A DNA stretch of 64,000 nt from Metaphire vulgaris (GCA_018105865.1 JACLAT010000152.1:28702-92701), one strand, 5' to 3'. Shown: positions 32,148-45,042, numbered from the stretch's first letter. Made by a program: numbers and translations. The notes: generated from the letters alone by a model not told the origin.

Positions 32148-33290
32148 CTGCTGCTGCTGCTGCTTCATATGCCTCAGTGGGTGTTAATACACTGTCATGA
32201 GATATTTGATTTGGCCAGGTAAATGGTGGTCTCCTTTGCACGTGTTTTCAAGAGTCTGAAAGTCTGTAGCCGCTGTCAATATGACATTCCAGGCAAAGTG
32301 TATTTAATCAGGAAATTGAAATATCAAACACGCTTACAATATCTAAACGCAGGGTGTTAAACTCATGGCAATGAAATAATCACTTAGATTATGAAATTTT
32401 TTGTTGAAAACAAAATAAAAAAGAAGATATCTTCAAATGCTCATTCCTTATAATTTAACACTGTATTTGACCTTTGCACCTATTTTCTAATTTATCATTG
32501 GTAAATTGTTTAGTCTTGCTCATTCAAAATAATTTCTTTGCTTAAACATTGCAATTATCATATTATTGAACAAATCATTGGGAAAGCAGGCTTTGTACAG
32601 AGATTTTTTTATCCTCTGCTTCTCCCTTTTATTATCATAATTCTTTGGCCCAAAATGTAATGTATCTTAATTTTTGCCTTAATTACTGTATTTGCACCTC
32701 AATTCTATTTTAAATATTAATCATATATTTTCCAATATAATCTAATCTAATTGTTTTTCATTATTTGAATTTTGCATCTGATATCAACTAAATAAAATGG
32801 GTTCGATTTTATTTGAGTGCCATCAGAAGTCAGTAATTACAAGTTAAACTATGTTAACAAGCATGCCTCAAGCAATTAGGGACAACTAGTGTATGCAGAA
32901 TAAGCATCATGCTGCTAAAGTCAGAAAAATTAAAGGTTTGTGCAATGCAACTATATGGACTAAGATTGACAGTGCAACAGTATGTGCTAACTGTAGGTAC
33001 AAATAGCTTTCTGAATTGATTAATTATGAACCCTTGTGTGATATATTGTGCTCGAGAGCTTTCTTAAGGCAGTAGACCTATCTTGTCAATATTGATCGAT
33101 ATTAATATATTTCAACTGTACACAATCAGTCTTTTATACTGCACTTCTACACCCTTGTGTACCAGTTGCCAGCTAAAAGAAGTGTGTAAAAATTTAATAT
33201 TTAAATATTATTTATGCACCGCTTATTTATTACTGTTAACTTGAGATTAATTTATTATATGACATTAAGTTAAATTTCGTTTGTTTAAAG
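32148..33290. other. CNBP: CNBP intron
   Basis: AT-rich intron sequence between coding exons 1 and 2. No further exon or repeat is recognised. The acceptor reads GTTTGTTTAAAG before 33291. Confidence 0.8.
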
Positions 33291-33416
33291 AACGCTGTTA
33301 TAAATGCAATCGTGCTGGTCATTTCGCAAGAGATTGTACTGAAGAACAAGAACGATGTTACAACTGTAATAAATTAGGACACATTGCAAAAGATTGCAAT
33401 CTCGATCCTGATTCTG
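33291..33416 (+). CDS. CNBP: CNBP coding exon 2 (knuckles 2 and 3)
   Basis: Encodes two adjacent knuckles, [14 protein letters not shown] (residues 49-62) and [14 protein letters not shown] (69-82). Enters in phase 1 after TTTAAAG and leaves in phase 1 at GATTCTG|GTAACA. All zinc ligands are present. Confidence 0.93.
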
Positions 33417-33813
33417 GTAACAAAAAAGAATTTTCAAAGTTTTTGTATCAATCAAGCCCAATACAAGTTATTAACTTTGTTGTGCAATCATTTTCATTAA
33501 GCCACATTAATGTAATGATTACAAAATTAAGTTTAAAAGGGTATGTTATGGTTATTTCGAGTCAAGTAATTCTTTCTTGAATCAGTATATCATCAGATCA
33601 GTTCATCACTTCATGTGCAGTTGCCTTGAAGCAAATATTCCAATGTCAAGTAAGTGCTAATGCATTATCATAAGTTTGGTATTATATTTTTGCAGTTGCA
33701 ACTTTCACATTGTCATGAATCATGGACTTGAATTTATTTGTATCAATTATCTGATTTTTGTGGCATAATTGAGCTACCCATACTATCTAGTGACAGATAG
33801 TTTGTCTTTGCAG

Positions 33814-34036
33814 CTTCCTGCTACAATTGCGGTGAGTCAGGCCATATGCAACGTGATTGTCCAAACAACAACAGCCGATCATGTTATCATTGTGGAAAGA
33901 CTGGACATCTTCAGAGAGATTGCCCAGAAAGATCAGACGATAGTCGCATATGCTATAGTTGTGGAGAAGCAGGCCATATATCTCGTGACTGTCCAGTGGG
34001 GGAAAAAGAACGTGAAAGTACTTCAACCTGCTACAG
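33814..34036 (+). CDS. CNBP: CNBP coding exon 3 (knuckles 4-6 and start of 7)
   Basis: The acceptor is TTGTCTTTGCAG. It encodes CYNCGESGHMQRDC (91-104), CYHCGKTGHLQRDC (112-125) and CYSCGEAGHISRDC (135-148), then an acidic/basic spacer and the CY of knuckle 7. The donor CTACAG|GTAATT splits the third codon of that knuckle. The longer frame 33769-34086 in another phase is a shadow. Confidence 0.93.
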
Positions 34037-34883
34037 GTAATTATAATACAAGAAAAGTATTTGTATTTCTGCACACTAATTTTTAAGTTGTTTAAGAATT
34101 TTAAAACTTGACAATGCTGTGTAGGTCTATTGAATTAAACTAGCATAGTCTCATTATTACACAACAGACAAGTTGATATAATGATATCATCTATGATGCC
34201 GGGTTATCATTGATTGGTGCGTGGTACTGCACCAGAATTTTTCAACGAATTCTTGTGTCATATAGGTCAAATAAGGCACTAACAGGAGAAAAGGCACATT
34301 CTTCTAGATTTTGGCACAAAAGACTTTATTGAAGGCCTCTGCAAAATGATTCACCATCAAAATTTTCCATTTGCACACATTCCTGAGGATGCAGATAGGC
34401 TTGCATGAAGAAAACAGAAAGCGTGCTGAGATTAGGCTTATGCTCTGATATTGCAGATGTAGATATTTTAACATCAAAAGCATTTATCTGATACTTTATT
34501 AGAGACTTTTAGAGACATTGGGCTTGTATTGGAGATCCAGCTTATATTCAAAGATTTACGGTATACAGAGAGGTGATAACGGAAGTAATATTCTCAGTTA
34601 ATGGTATGGGTTTTTGGAAGTAAGGGCAAGTCTGTGTGGGGATTCTGAACTAGCGTAGCTCAGTCCACAGGCTAGCACTACATCTGGTCAAATATCCTGG
34701 AATATAAGATTAGAACACTTACCTTTTCTCTTTCTGTTCATGGTTTTTCTTGTTTTAGCACATAAATATGTAACTTCTGTGATATTCTGTAGATTTGTGT
34801 TTATCGTCTCAACAGTTTGCTAAAAAGTTTAATATTTCAACATGCATGTGATATTTTTGCTTAAAAGCTTATAAAATTTTCAG

Positions 34884-35010
34884 ATGTAATGAGGCTGGTC
34901 ACTTGGCCCGTTATTGTCCAAAGGGAAATGGCAATATTCGTTGCTACAAATGCAACAAGATTGGACATTTTGCAAATGACTGCCGTGGAGAAGAAGATGA
35001 GAGTGCTTAA
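34884..35010 (+). CDS. CNBP: CNBP last coding exon (knuckles 7 and 8)
   Basis: The acceptor AAAATTTTCAG joins knuckle 7 (CYRCNEAGHLARYC, residues 161-174) to knuckle 8 (CYKCNKIGHFANDC, 183-196) and a short acidic tail ending at TAA 35008-35010. It has no start codon of its own. Its reading frame follows exactly from exon 3. Confidence 0.93.
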
Positions 35011-36908
35011 TGCAACCATTAAGCTAGACTCACTTTAAGCAGCCAATGGTTTATCAAATGAATTATCCAGCAGAAATGTTGCAGGCCTCTAAGTACGTTT
35101 TAGGAGCTGCTTAAGATTTTAGTTGCCTGTAGTTTTATTGCCTACCGCTATATACTTGACGGGCAAGTTACACATTCTGGATGATTAGATGATTAATATT
35201 ACAAGAGGCTGTTTCGAAAACTTTCTACGATGTTTGATTTTAAATAGCTGGCATGGCATGGCATGGTATAGTAATGCAACCTTGTAATGTTGTATGGGAT
35301 GCATGGTGAACATTTTGTCTTTCAAAGTCAGTAATTGAAGTGCATTGCAATTTTCTAACTTGATCATTTTCTTCTTACTTGTGATGGAGTGTAGCCGTAA
35401 TCTATTCTTGTAAAAATTTCCAATTGTTTGCTTATTGCATAGCAAGCTTTGTACATAATTTTACGTATTTGTAATTTAAGACATCTTATTATAGAGTGTA
35501 CAGAAGAGTATTAGATATGTGCATTATTATTATTATTACCATTATTATTTATTGATATTACTGTATTTTTGGCAAGGAATTTGACATCATAATTACCAAC
35601 AGAAACATGAAAATTGTTTTGATGTATTCTAAATTGCAAGGAATCTTTTGAATTTTGGGTGTTATCATTTAAATTTAAGCGTGATAAAGAATAATTGCGG
35701 ATAAAGGAATCTGAAGATGGAAATCAATGAGCTTTATGTATCTAACATCCTATTATAATGACAAAAATTGATCAGAGTATAATCCTATTAACCCAGACTT
35801 CAAGAGACAAAAGTAGAGTCCATGTTAACTGAAAGATTGCTTTATTAACATCTAAAGAAACCAAATATCTTGGCTCGATCAAATAAAATGGCATCCTTTG
35901 ACCAAGAGGCCACATTATAAGTTTGTGTTAACAGTGCTTTTTGTATATTTGAAAACTGACACAATGTTGCAAAAGAGTATGTACCGGTAACCTAATATAA
36001 CCAGTATGTGAACTTTATCAGTTGAATAAGCTAGTAGCCCAACACAGGAAAAGCGTAGAGAAGTAATTAGTGCCTAGTTATGTTTCCAGTATTAGGATTT
36101 GTAAATTTGCATGAAATGCTTGAAAATTACCTCCAATATTTTATACTTGGTAATTATTATTACTTCTCTCTAAAGTTTAAATGTTCATAAATATATTTCC
36201 TCTAATTTAGCATTGTAGAGCTTAAGCTTTTCAATTTTACATCATTAGAATAGCATGTTTTGAGGTTAATGGAGTGTTGATTCTGAAAAGCTGTACATAT
36301 CTATCTTTAAAAATTTGATTATTCACAGGAGTTTTTTTACACGTCAGAGGCAAATGTCTCTTATAATTTAAAAGCCTCTTACATCTCATCAGAATGTACT
36401 GATCTAATGTCTCAAATAGGCTGTCAGTTACGAAAGAAAGACCATTGCTAAATATTATGTTGCCATTTTGAGATCTAGCCTACTATTTTGTATGTTCCTG
36501 TATGTAATTTGACTTTTACTCTGCTCATTTCACTGCTGCAAAACAGAATATTATAAACTTTTGTATTAAAATATACTTGAACTTAGTAATAAACTCACAT
36601 ATGCTTTGATTTTCAGCGTGCAATATTTACTGTAATATGACACACATATGTTGCACTTAAGATGATACTTATAAATGTGATTGGCTGTAACAGAAGTCAG
36701 ACAAGCTGTATTATTTAGTTTTCCATGAATAAAATTTATAAAGTTCAGTTTCAAAAGTTGAGAAGTCAGGAAATTGTGTTGACTAATCTTGCTTTTATAA
36801 GTAGTTTCTCTTAACTGAAATGATAACTATTTAATAACAAGAAGTTATATCAGATATTTTATTTCACTGCATTATATTGCAAAAGATAAATAACTATGCA
36901 ATTACATC
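35011..36908 (+). other. CNBP 3' UTR and AT-rich downstream region
   Basis: Non-repetitive AT-rich sequence. Candidate polyadenylation signals AATAAA occur near 36586 and 36728, so a long 3' UTR is possible, but the true end is not visible. Confidence 0.5.
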
Positions 36909-37073
36909 CACTGTTGGAGTTGTGAAATTTGAGCTGGGGGAGTTTGAGGACTGAAATTCAATGAATGACAGGGACTGCATGTACCCAAAATGCAATTTTT
37001 GGGAGGGTTGCAAAGTTAGCTGGGGGGTTCAACCCCTCCCCCAACCTCCTCCCTCCCGGCAACTCCAACCCTG
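36909..37073. mobile_element. hAT-like MITE (TTGGAGTTG termini)
   Basis: A 165-bp element with ends CACTGTTGGAGTTG and CAACTCCAACCCTG, and a perfect 8-bp duplication ATTACATC (36901-36908 and 37074-37081). Confidence 0.9.
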
Positions 37074-37583
37074 ATTACATCATCAGTATTATGACGATAG
37101 GCACTACTGGGTAGGTCAAATCAATGCATTTGCCATACAAAACCCATTATGTACATATTCACACTTAATAAATTAGTGTACAAGCAGTTATTAGATAACA
37201 TAGCATTAAGCATATCATATACCACTGTGCGAGGATTTAATACTTGGCACACATTCATGATTTAAAGTCGAGTATTTATCCTGCTATAGCAGGGCGGTCC
37301 TCACAGTCCCAATATAGCCGTGTGTGTGTGTGCGTGTGTGTGGGATGACCCAATCTGAGTACGGTGCACCTAAAATACATTGAAGGAATTCCTGGGCCCA
37401 TTGAGTCCATTACAATGGTATTATATTTGACACAATTTTTCAACCACATTAACACTGCAATAGGTTTCATAGCATCTAACAGTTGGCCAGTGATCCAAAT
37501 TTAGTGCACTAGTTACCAGATGACAAAATTACCGTACAAAGTGTGCAAAAAATTGTCAATATTATGTCAACTTACTTACTTCA

Positions 37584-39308
37584 CTAGTTGCAAAGATGCA
37601 TATTGAACCCAGTATATGTAGTAAAGCCAGATGTAAAATTTGTGTCTACATTTGGTCGGTCAATATAAATTGCTGGCACTGAGATGTGCGTTGCTTGTAT
37701 GTGATGGTTAGGAATGGCAACGGGAACATAGTCGCATTCTTTTTCCGCTGCTATAATCTTTTCTCTTGTGTGAAGCTTTAAGTGCCGGCTGAGGTGAGAA
37801 CTGTACGTAAAGTCTTTCCCACAAGTCTTGCAGACGTATGGTCGTATGCCCGAATGAATGCGCGCATGACCATGCAGATTGGAACTGTATTTAAATCCCT
37901 TTCCACACACCTTGCACACAAATGGACGTTGGTCTTTGTGGATACGTTGGTGCTTTGTCAAGTCACCGTTTGTGAAGAACTTCTTGTTGCATACGTCACA
38001 TTCAAAAGCTTTTATACCATTGTGGATCTTGAGATGATTATACAATTGAGCGTAGGTCATAAACATTTTGCCACATGTGTCGCAAACAAATTGCTTGTTA
38101 CCAAGATGGATTTTTTCGTGCTCCTTGACGGCACATATTTGCAAGAATCGCTTCTCGCAGAAACTGCATGCATATGGGCGTTCGCCAGTATGTATACGTC
38201 GATGTGTCTTTAGATTGGAACTCCCCAAAAACCCTTTTCCACAAACATCACACATGAAAGGCTTGATGCCATCATGTCCTTTCTGATGGCTCTTAAGGTA
38301 TGACAGGCACTTGAAATTTTGTTGCAAACCTGGCAGTGATAAATCTTTCTTGCTAAATGAACAGATTCGTGGCGCTTCAGGCTTTCCGCGAATCAAACTG
38401 TTTTCCACATGCATTGCAAACATGTGATTGAATACCGGCAGGGGTTGCAGTATGTTCCGTTAGTTCTGCTGTTGAGTAGGAGACTTTGTTACTCATGACA
38501 GATGCGTTTGTTCCAACTTCTCCATGAGTCATCTCATGTTTTAGCAGATGCACTCTCTTTTGGAATGATTTGTCACATTTAGGACACTGAAATCTCTTAT
38601 CTGTGGAACGAGTTGTCACAAGTCTCTTCAATTGGGTTTCCCTTGAAAAATCCTTTTCCGAAACGTCGCAACTGAATTGACATTCACCGATCTCGACATG
38701 ACCTTCAAACTCTGTGTTTTTAAGGTCCTGTAGGTCTTCGCCGCAATGCACCAGGTAGTGTCGACTAAGAACTGACCCTTGAGTGAAAGCCTTCTCGCAT
38801 AATTTGCATGCATAAGGCTCCGAGCCTGTGTGAGTCTTCAGGTGATCTTGCAGCTGGGTTTTGTGAGTGAAACAATGTGAACACAAACAACACTGAAACT
38901 TACATGGAGACTGTCTTTCTGTTCTACACTTCCTGATCGTTCTACTGTTTTGCCTTGTAATCCTTGGTGACACTATAACTTCACTATCCAATTTTGAACC
39001 ACTCTCCGCTTCATTTTCCACTTTAATTACCGCATCCTTAACGTCCAGTAGTGTACATGCGTCACCTTCTGTAACAGACGTACAGTCGACATCTGCGGAT
39101 AGATTTTTCTCCTTATGTTTTGTAAATGTTGAGACAACTTTTCTTTTTGTTTCATGCAAAGCACTGATAGCTGCTTTCTCCACAAATGAACTGCGAGCAT
39201 CCCTGTGCTTTGGCAGAGGAATTTTTAGCGTAAATGTTTTTGGAACCTTCATGTTGCTAGAATCTCCAGATTCATTTCCTTCCACATTTATATTCACCTG
39301 CTCCTCTT
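37584..39308 (-). CDS. C2H2 zinc-finger exon of a BTB-ZF transcription factor
   Basis: A large 3' exon of a probable nuclear DNA-binding regulator. From the acceptor (TTTTTATTTAG) the frame runs through an acidic and basic linker, then about twelve C2H2 fingers: FQCCLCSHCF-type finger 1, YACKLCEKAF finger 2, a degenerate finger 3, then fingers 4-12 joined by TGxxPF/Y-like linkers, ending with YVCKTCGKDFTYSSHLSRH. The frame is broken twice. Near 38378-38384 one base is missing inside finger 5, and near 38317-38321 one base is missing inside finger 6, so the exon appears as two overlapping frames (38377-39357 and 37584-38423). The text in each local frame stays a good finger across both breaks. 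The apparent start at 39357 lies in the intron. The partner exon is at 42109-42569. Confidence 0.85.
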
Positions 39309-40017
39309 CTAAATAAAAATTAAATTGAAACAAAGATGTGCCAAATCTCCAATTCATCTGCCTAGCTATAACATAATTTATTTAGGAGTAACTTTATCAT
39401 CTATAATCATTGATGTGGATAATAATCTAGACACTAAATATCTTTAAATAATATATCTAAATGCAAAATATTCTAAGGATGAAAGGAAATATACCTTTTT
39501 ATGAAAAGCCTTAGAAAAATTTACAACATTACAAGTACATTTACAATTTCACATAAAAGTTAACCAATCAGAAAGAACTCATCGTTGCAAATACATTGAA
39601 AACTGAATGCTTCATAAGAATAGTTTTTGAGTATTAAAGCACAATGTAACTCTGCACTACAGCATTACATCTAAGAGAATATTATTTCCAATGATACATT
39701 GCCATGACACACATATCCAGCTGCACTGACACATTTAGTGTGAAGTTTTTCAAACTAAGAAGCACAGCAACAATTATCTATACATAGAATATTATGTCTT
39801 TTGAAAAGCAAACTCTTCAAATGACTCCTGTTCCCAGACTTCAAAGTGTGGATTTATATAAAACCTCAGTTTATCTCCAAATTTTCCTGTCTTTAGATAT
39901 TCCAATTCACCATGCACTTTCAATTGTAAAATTTAAAAAAAATCTCTCCTTTTGCTACTTCTTTTGAATTTCCCTTTTTTAGTCTGTCTCACTGTTTTCC
40001 ATTCTGAATTATATATC

Positions 40018-40067
40018 CTAACCATCGATTGAGTCCTTTGGATGTTAGAGATGGTACTATAGAAGTG

Positions 40068-40107
<40 letters not shown>

Positions 40108-40108
40108 G
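40018..40108 (-). repeat. 'CTATAGCACC' repeat copy (minus) with (ATT)n tract
   Basis: Reverse-complement match of the unit at 12935-13035 (CCATCGATTGAGTCCTTTGG, GGTACTATAGAAGTGCA) followed directly by about 12 copies of ATT. Confidence 0.6.
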
Positions 40109-40556
40109 TAATGATTAGAAATTATAGTCATTAGAGCAAATTTCTAATTTCTTAGAGCAAGGCCATCCATATTATTATTATTAATTAGACAATTTCTATA
40201 GCGCAGTAACCATAGCTTAGGCTAAAGACAAAAGCGCTTTGACACATGTCACTTATATTCGATGTTAAATATTTGATTAACATAGTGATGGTCTTTGCCA
40301 TTTCTGTGAAAACTAAAAACTTTATTATTAGTTATTATGGTGGCATTGAGTAACTTGGTTAATGCTAAATTAAATCTTGCAATTAAATGTTAAACAAATT
40401 AAGCTTGTACCGTATTTCTGATGCTTCACGTCACCTTCCTCAAACATGCCAATATGCTCTGCTTCTGTGCTCCTACACAGCCATGGTAACATTTAAAAAT
40501 AGTTCCCTTAAACTTGAATGCTATTTATAGTTTATCAGAGAAAGTATAACTGCTAT

Positions 40557-40708
40557 GGGTCCATCTATATAATACATACATACTGAAGGGGAAAGGGGTT
40601 GGATTTAGGAGATTTTGTTTATGTTCTGTGTGCAAACGGAGCTAGGGGATTGAAAATATGCCTTTTTGTGTATGTACTATATTTGTACGTACTATATGGG
40701 TGAGCCCT
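40557..40708. mobile_element. MITE with GGGTCCATC termini, copy 1
   Basis: Ends TGGGTCCATCTATATAATAC and GTACTATATGGGTGAGCCCT with a mirrored interior. Related to the shorter element at 46772-46906. Confidence 0.65.
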
Positions 40709-41583
40709 AAAAGAAGTGAAACCACTCGGTCACTTTCTTGCTAATGTGACAACATTACTAATCCCCATTCCCCAGGCATTAACTGTGTTTATCAGTTCTG
40801 CTGTCTTTACATTTCTCAGCAATATAATATAATACACAATTGAAAATGCAACAACCCTTCTACAGAATACTCAATTGCTGTTCTTGACAGTGTTCTTCTT
40901 CCCAAATCTCAAGAAGAGGAGGTAGAAGAAGAGGAGGTAGGTCTCAAGGTAAGACAGTAGACCTGTGACTGACTGAGGGTCATTACCAGTTGTTGGCGTC
41001 AGGCCGCCAAGAAGGGCATCTAGGCACAAGGGCCTGGCGGGCTGGAGGGGGCTTGGGCCGATGATAAAGATGCATTATGAACAATAATAATACAAAAAAA
41101 GTCACCATGGCGTGTGCACAGGGGCCCGGGTGCTGAGGACATAATTAACAGCGTGAAAAATAGCAATAAGCACAAAAAGTCGTCAGCACAATTTTTCACA
41201 AGACTTGTGACTTGTCAGGGCCCGCCTGCCCTTCTGCACAGGGGCCAAAAATTTCTCTTGGCGGGCCTGGTTGGTGTAAGGATGAAGCAGTGCTATAAAA
41301 CTATATTATTCTCTATGATGAATCTAGTTATCTTAATGATAAGTTAAGGCAAGGCTTATCCCATGACCAACTATTCCCTCCACCAGATATTCATCAGTCA
41401 TTATGATAATAATGCCATAGAAATTGATTGAATGATTGATTGATTGACTGATTGATTGATATTTTCACTCAATGAACAGTGCAGCTCTCAAAGAAGCATA
41501 AAAATATCAACATACTGTGATCTGCCTAGAAAATGACAGCATCAGCATAACCATCTTAACAAGGTGAAAATTATAGTCTTATA

Positions 41584-41996
41584 CAGAGGTGGGCAAACTT
41601 TTTCACTAACGGGCCGCATTAAACCTAATACTACATTAGGCGGGCCGCACAAACAAAAAGCAAAAATTTTTATAATTAAGATGCTTACAGACAGCATAAA
41701 TTTTACTAATGAAGCTAGCTAGCATTTACGGCTAAAGTTTAGGCATTTTAGTATCATTTATTTTATCCATACTAGCAGAGTAGCATTATGATATTAACTA
41801 TTTTACTATTTGCTGCTCAAATATCGAATTTTTAATAACCATTTCCATGATTTTCATATAAAATGACATGTTTTTTCAAACTTTCTCTAAAATAATTTCA
41901 AATTATCTCTCACTTTCTGCATATTTCTAAATGGTCTGGCGGGCCGCATGGAACCCGCCCGCAGGCCGCATGCGGCCCGCAGTTTGCCCACCCCTG
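41584..41996. mobile_element. hAT element (CAGAGGTGGGCAAACT termini)
   Basis: A 413-bp element with ends CAGAGGTGGGCAAACT and AGTTTGCCCACCCCTG, and a perfect 8-bp duplication GTCTTATA (41576-41583 and 41997-42004). GGCGGGCCGCA blocks lie near both ends. The truncated relative is at 16276-16685. Confidence 0.93.
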
Positions 41997-42108
41997 GTCT
42001 TATAGAAATTAAGCAAAACTAATCATAAAAGTTAAGGTATACAGCACTGACATCTAGCATATACTGAATTGGCAACATCTTGCGAAATCTAATGACATTT
42101 AAGCTTAC

Positions 42109-42569
42109 CGGTCTCTTCCATCATGATTTCCATCAATGATATTTGGAAGGGCTGATAACAAACTGATTCCAAGCATTTCAAACAGCTGTTTCAGGTCATC
42201 AGATTCAAAATGAACACCATTGGCTTCTAGCTGTTCTGTCCGACCAACGTAGACAAACTGTAAGGCAGCATTCAGCAGAAGCGGTTTAAAGCGAGTAAGA
42301 TCAAGCCGATATTTCCTACTCTGGTTCCACGAACATTGTTCGTGCATCGATTGTGAAAAACTGTCTTGGAGTTTAGTCCGTAAATGTTTACTAAAGGCAC
42401 CTAGTACCACACTATGCGCATAGATTTCAACACCACCCGCAGCACAAACAGTTGTATCACAAAATACATCTTCCTCTTTGAACTTCCAGAGGGTATCAGC
42501 TAGACGGCTGGTGTGTTCGTCTGAATTCATTTCAGTAAGATTGCCGATGATTTTCCAAATGTTGCTCAT
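42109..42569 (-). CDS. BTB/POZ-domain exon of a BTB-ZF transcription factor
   Basis: 153 codons starting at ATG 42567-42569 and ending at a consensus donor (GACCG|GTAAGC). The translation contains a BTB/POZ fold: LADTLWKFKEEDVFCDTTV, then YAHSVVLGAFSKHLR, an acidic strand, LLLNAALQFVYVGRTEQL and a C-terminal DDLKQLFEMLGI. BTB domains form homodimers and recruit co-regulators; combined with the C2H2 exon downstream on the same strand this makes a ZBTB-like protein. A likely acceptor (CTATAAACAG) lies just before the ATG, so a 5' UTR exon is expected upstream. The link to 37584-39308 is inferred from order and strand. Confidence 0.85.
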
Positions 42570-42661
42570 TTCTGTTTATAGCTTTAAATGTCTGTAAACA
42601 GAAAGACAAGTACCTAAATCAATTCAAATAAGTACATCACAAAATTTATGTGTTCTGTCAA

Positions 42662-43060
42662 GGGGCTGTCCATTAATTATGTCAACAATTTAGGGGGAGG
42701 GGGTTTGAAAAAGTTTGACAGTTGTTGACAGGGGAAAGGGGGTCAAGAGAAGTTGACGTCAACAATTTAACTTTTTACAAATAAGTAAAAAATAGGAACT
42801 TTCATGGAATACTACTTATTACAATGGAAAAAAGCATGGCAAAAAGGTCATCACCACCATATTTTGACATTTGATGAGTAAAAAGGGGAAAAATGGTCAT
42901 CACCACAAAAAATAATAACCTTGTTATTGGGACCTGTCATTGATCTTGGAGGGGTCAAAAGTTTTTTGACGTAATTATGGGGGTAAGTGAAAGTTGACAG
43001 TTGTTGACAAGGGGGTCAAAATTGCCCAAAAATTGTTGACATAATTAATAGACAGCCCCC
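42662..43060. mobile_element. MITE with GGGCTGTCCATTA termini, copy 3
   Basis: A 399-bp copy closely matching 833-1244, with ends GGGGCTGTCCATTAATTATG and TAATAGACAGCCCC and the same AAAAAGGTCATCACCACC core near 42843. Confidence 0.85.
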
Positions 43061-43227
43061 AAGCTTAAATAACTTTCATGACACAAGCTGCTTGTCACTT
43101 AATGAGCATCATAAATAAACATCTGAATATTTTATGCTTGAAATGTCATGAATCCATAAAATATAGCTAGACTATTCCGGCCGCCACAAATTAAATGTAA
43201 TTATTTTCACAGCACCACCTTAACAAC

Positions 43228-43345
43228 AATAATAATAATTATGCAATTCTATAGCACCGGTTTCAATACCCAAATTTAAAGTATCAATCAATGGTACTTC
43301 AAATCCATCTGCAAAATACCAGGTCATTTCAGACATCAGTCTAAC
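43228..43345 (+). repeat. 'CTATAGCACC' short dispersed repeat, copy
   Basis: Begins with an AATAATAAT tract, then the ATGCAATTCTATAGCACC core, GTATCAATCAATGGTACTTC and CCAGGTCATTTCAG, as in 12935-13035. Confidence 0.6.
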
Positions 43346-44829
43346 TAAAGACGCACCTTTTTAGTTTAGGATATGGTTGACTATGTGTGTGCAGCGCCCT
43401 TGTCGTAGGCCTTAACCTAGTGCACGGCGCTATAGAAATTGTCTTGAAATATATAAATAAATAAATCAGTCAATGGGTAACAGCAAGACAGACTATGGAG
43501 GAAATGCTAATTGGATATGTTTTAAGCCTAGATCTGGAAATACTCAGTTGATTGGAAAATCTGACAACCTACAGGATAGAGTTCCAAATTTTTGTCCCAG
43601 AAATTTAAAAAGCTCTACAAATTTCAGTGTTGGTTCTAGGTGCATTTAAAAATGAATCAGCAAACCTTGTTTTATGACAATGTTTCAGATGGTTTAACAT
43701 AGATTTCAAACATTGAGAGTGGCCAGATTGCAGTATTTTAAAAATCAGGAGACCAGTTTTGAATACAATTCTCTGTTCTACTGGCAGCCAAAATAACTTT
43801 TGAATAACAAATTTGATCATTCTTACGAGTTTTGTAATGACCCTGGCAAGAGAATTCTGAATCCTTGAAACTTTTGCATATTAGATTTTGCCTTACCATT
43901 GCAAAGGGAATTACAATAATCAAGCCTACCGCTAACAAGGGCATTGGCAAGAGGAATCTTGCACTAATCCTTTGTGTTAGTTAAGTATCAAATATCCTTT
44001 GAATGTTACTTAGCCACTTGAGCTCAGTTTCTTGAAGTGTACAGTGTCCAACAGTATAGAACGACATGATACGCCAAAGGCAATGTTTTCACAGATGTGA
44101 CCTAAAAACTGACACTGATTCACTGTGAAGATCAGGAAACGGCGAACGAAGAGGAATGCACGCCAGAATGGAAAATGGCGCATTGTATTCCATTCCCCTG
44201 AATTTCAGCGCTTCAAAATGTCAAGTTCAAAATCATAAAACTAAAACCCAAAAACACTACGTCAAATGCTGGTTAACGTCGCCTTGCAATAAACACAGCG
44301 CTATATAAATCATGACATTCGGATACTAACCAGTAGCCTTTTCAACGCTGTGCTGCTGAAAGAAAAAAAACACTGACAATCAAATATATTTTACTCAAGG
44401 AATAGTTTAATCAACTTTTTAAATCGCAAAATTACCCCTTTAAATGCTTAAAGTCCACGATTAAATATGCTCGTCGAGGAAACAGCTCAGGGCACACTTA
44501 AATGTGAATGTTTGTGTTGTGTCTACCTAGGTCTATTTTTAGACGCGTCCGTCAAAAGACGAAGGGCGTCTAGCTCCTCCTTTCTCAAGTATTCCTCCAA
44601 GACTTCCAAGTTCTCATTCCTCAACTGACTATTATGGCGGAGTCTGTACGTGAAATATCGTGAATTTATGTAAAGCTTAGTTGTGCATAGTATTAGTAGT
44701 GGTTGCTTATTCTTACTAATTTCTTAGGCGATTAGTAGACATGTAAATCTGTATCTTTGAGTTGCTCGCACCTCTTCCAATTAGCATTCCTCCACCGTCT
44801 GTCTTGCTGTTTCCGTCTGACTGATCTCT
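43346..44829. other. Intergenic region, no gene recognised
   Basis: The first 120 bp end in GGCGCTATAGAAATTGTCTTG plus an (AAAT)n-like tail, again a retroposon-like 3' end. The rest is unassigned. The presumed 5' end of the BTB-ZF gene should lie here, but I cannot place a promoter. Confidence 0.4.
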
Positions 44830-44935
44830 GGAATGACATGGCTTTTTGCAGGTGGATCCAAAGTAGGCCCTACGTACCATCGATTGATACCCTTGGGTAT
44901 TAGAAATGGTGCTATAGAAGTGCATAATTATTATT
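44830..44935 (-). repeat. 'CTATAGCACC' short dispersed repeat, minus copy
   Basis: Reverse-complement match of the unit at 12935-13035, followed by ATTATTATTAAT. Confidence 0.6.
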
Positions 44936-45042
44936 AATATTTGAGTTTGTAAGACGACTTTACAAACATTTGTCAGACTCAAATTTTCAAGACCCAGACA
45001 ACAAATAAGACTTATGATTACAAGACCAACCTGTGATATCTC

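Larger units (their letters stand above)
39309..42108 (-). other. Intron(s) between BTB and zinc-finger exons
   Basis: The donor at 42108 leaves two bases of a codon, whereas the acceptor at 39308 needs one. Direct joining is thus out of phase and a small exon, or one more indel, must be invoked. I found no convincing middle exon. The intron carries the (ATT)n tract 40071-40108 and several transposons. Confidence 0.55.

Noticed and set aside
33769..34086. 105-residue frame across CNBP exon 3
   Set aside because: Out of phase with the zinc knuckles; a shadow.
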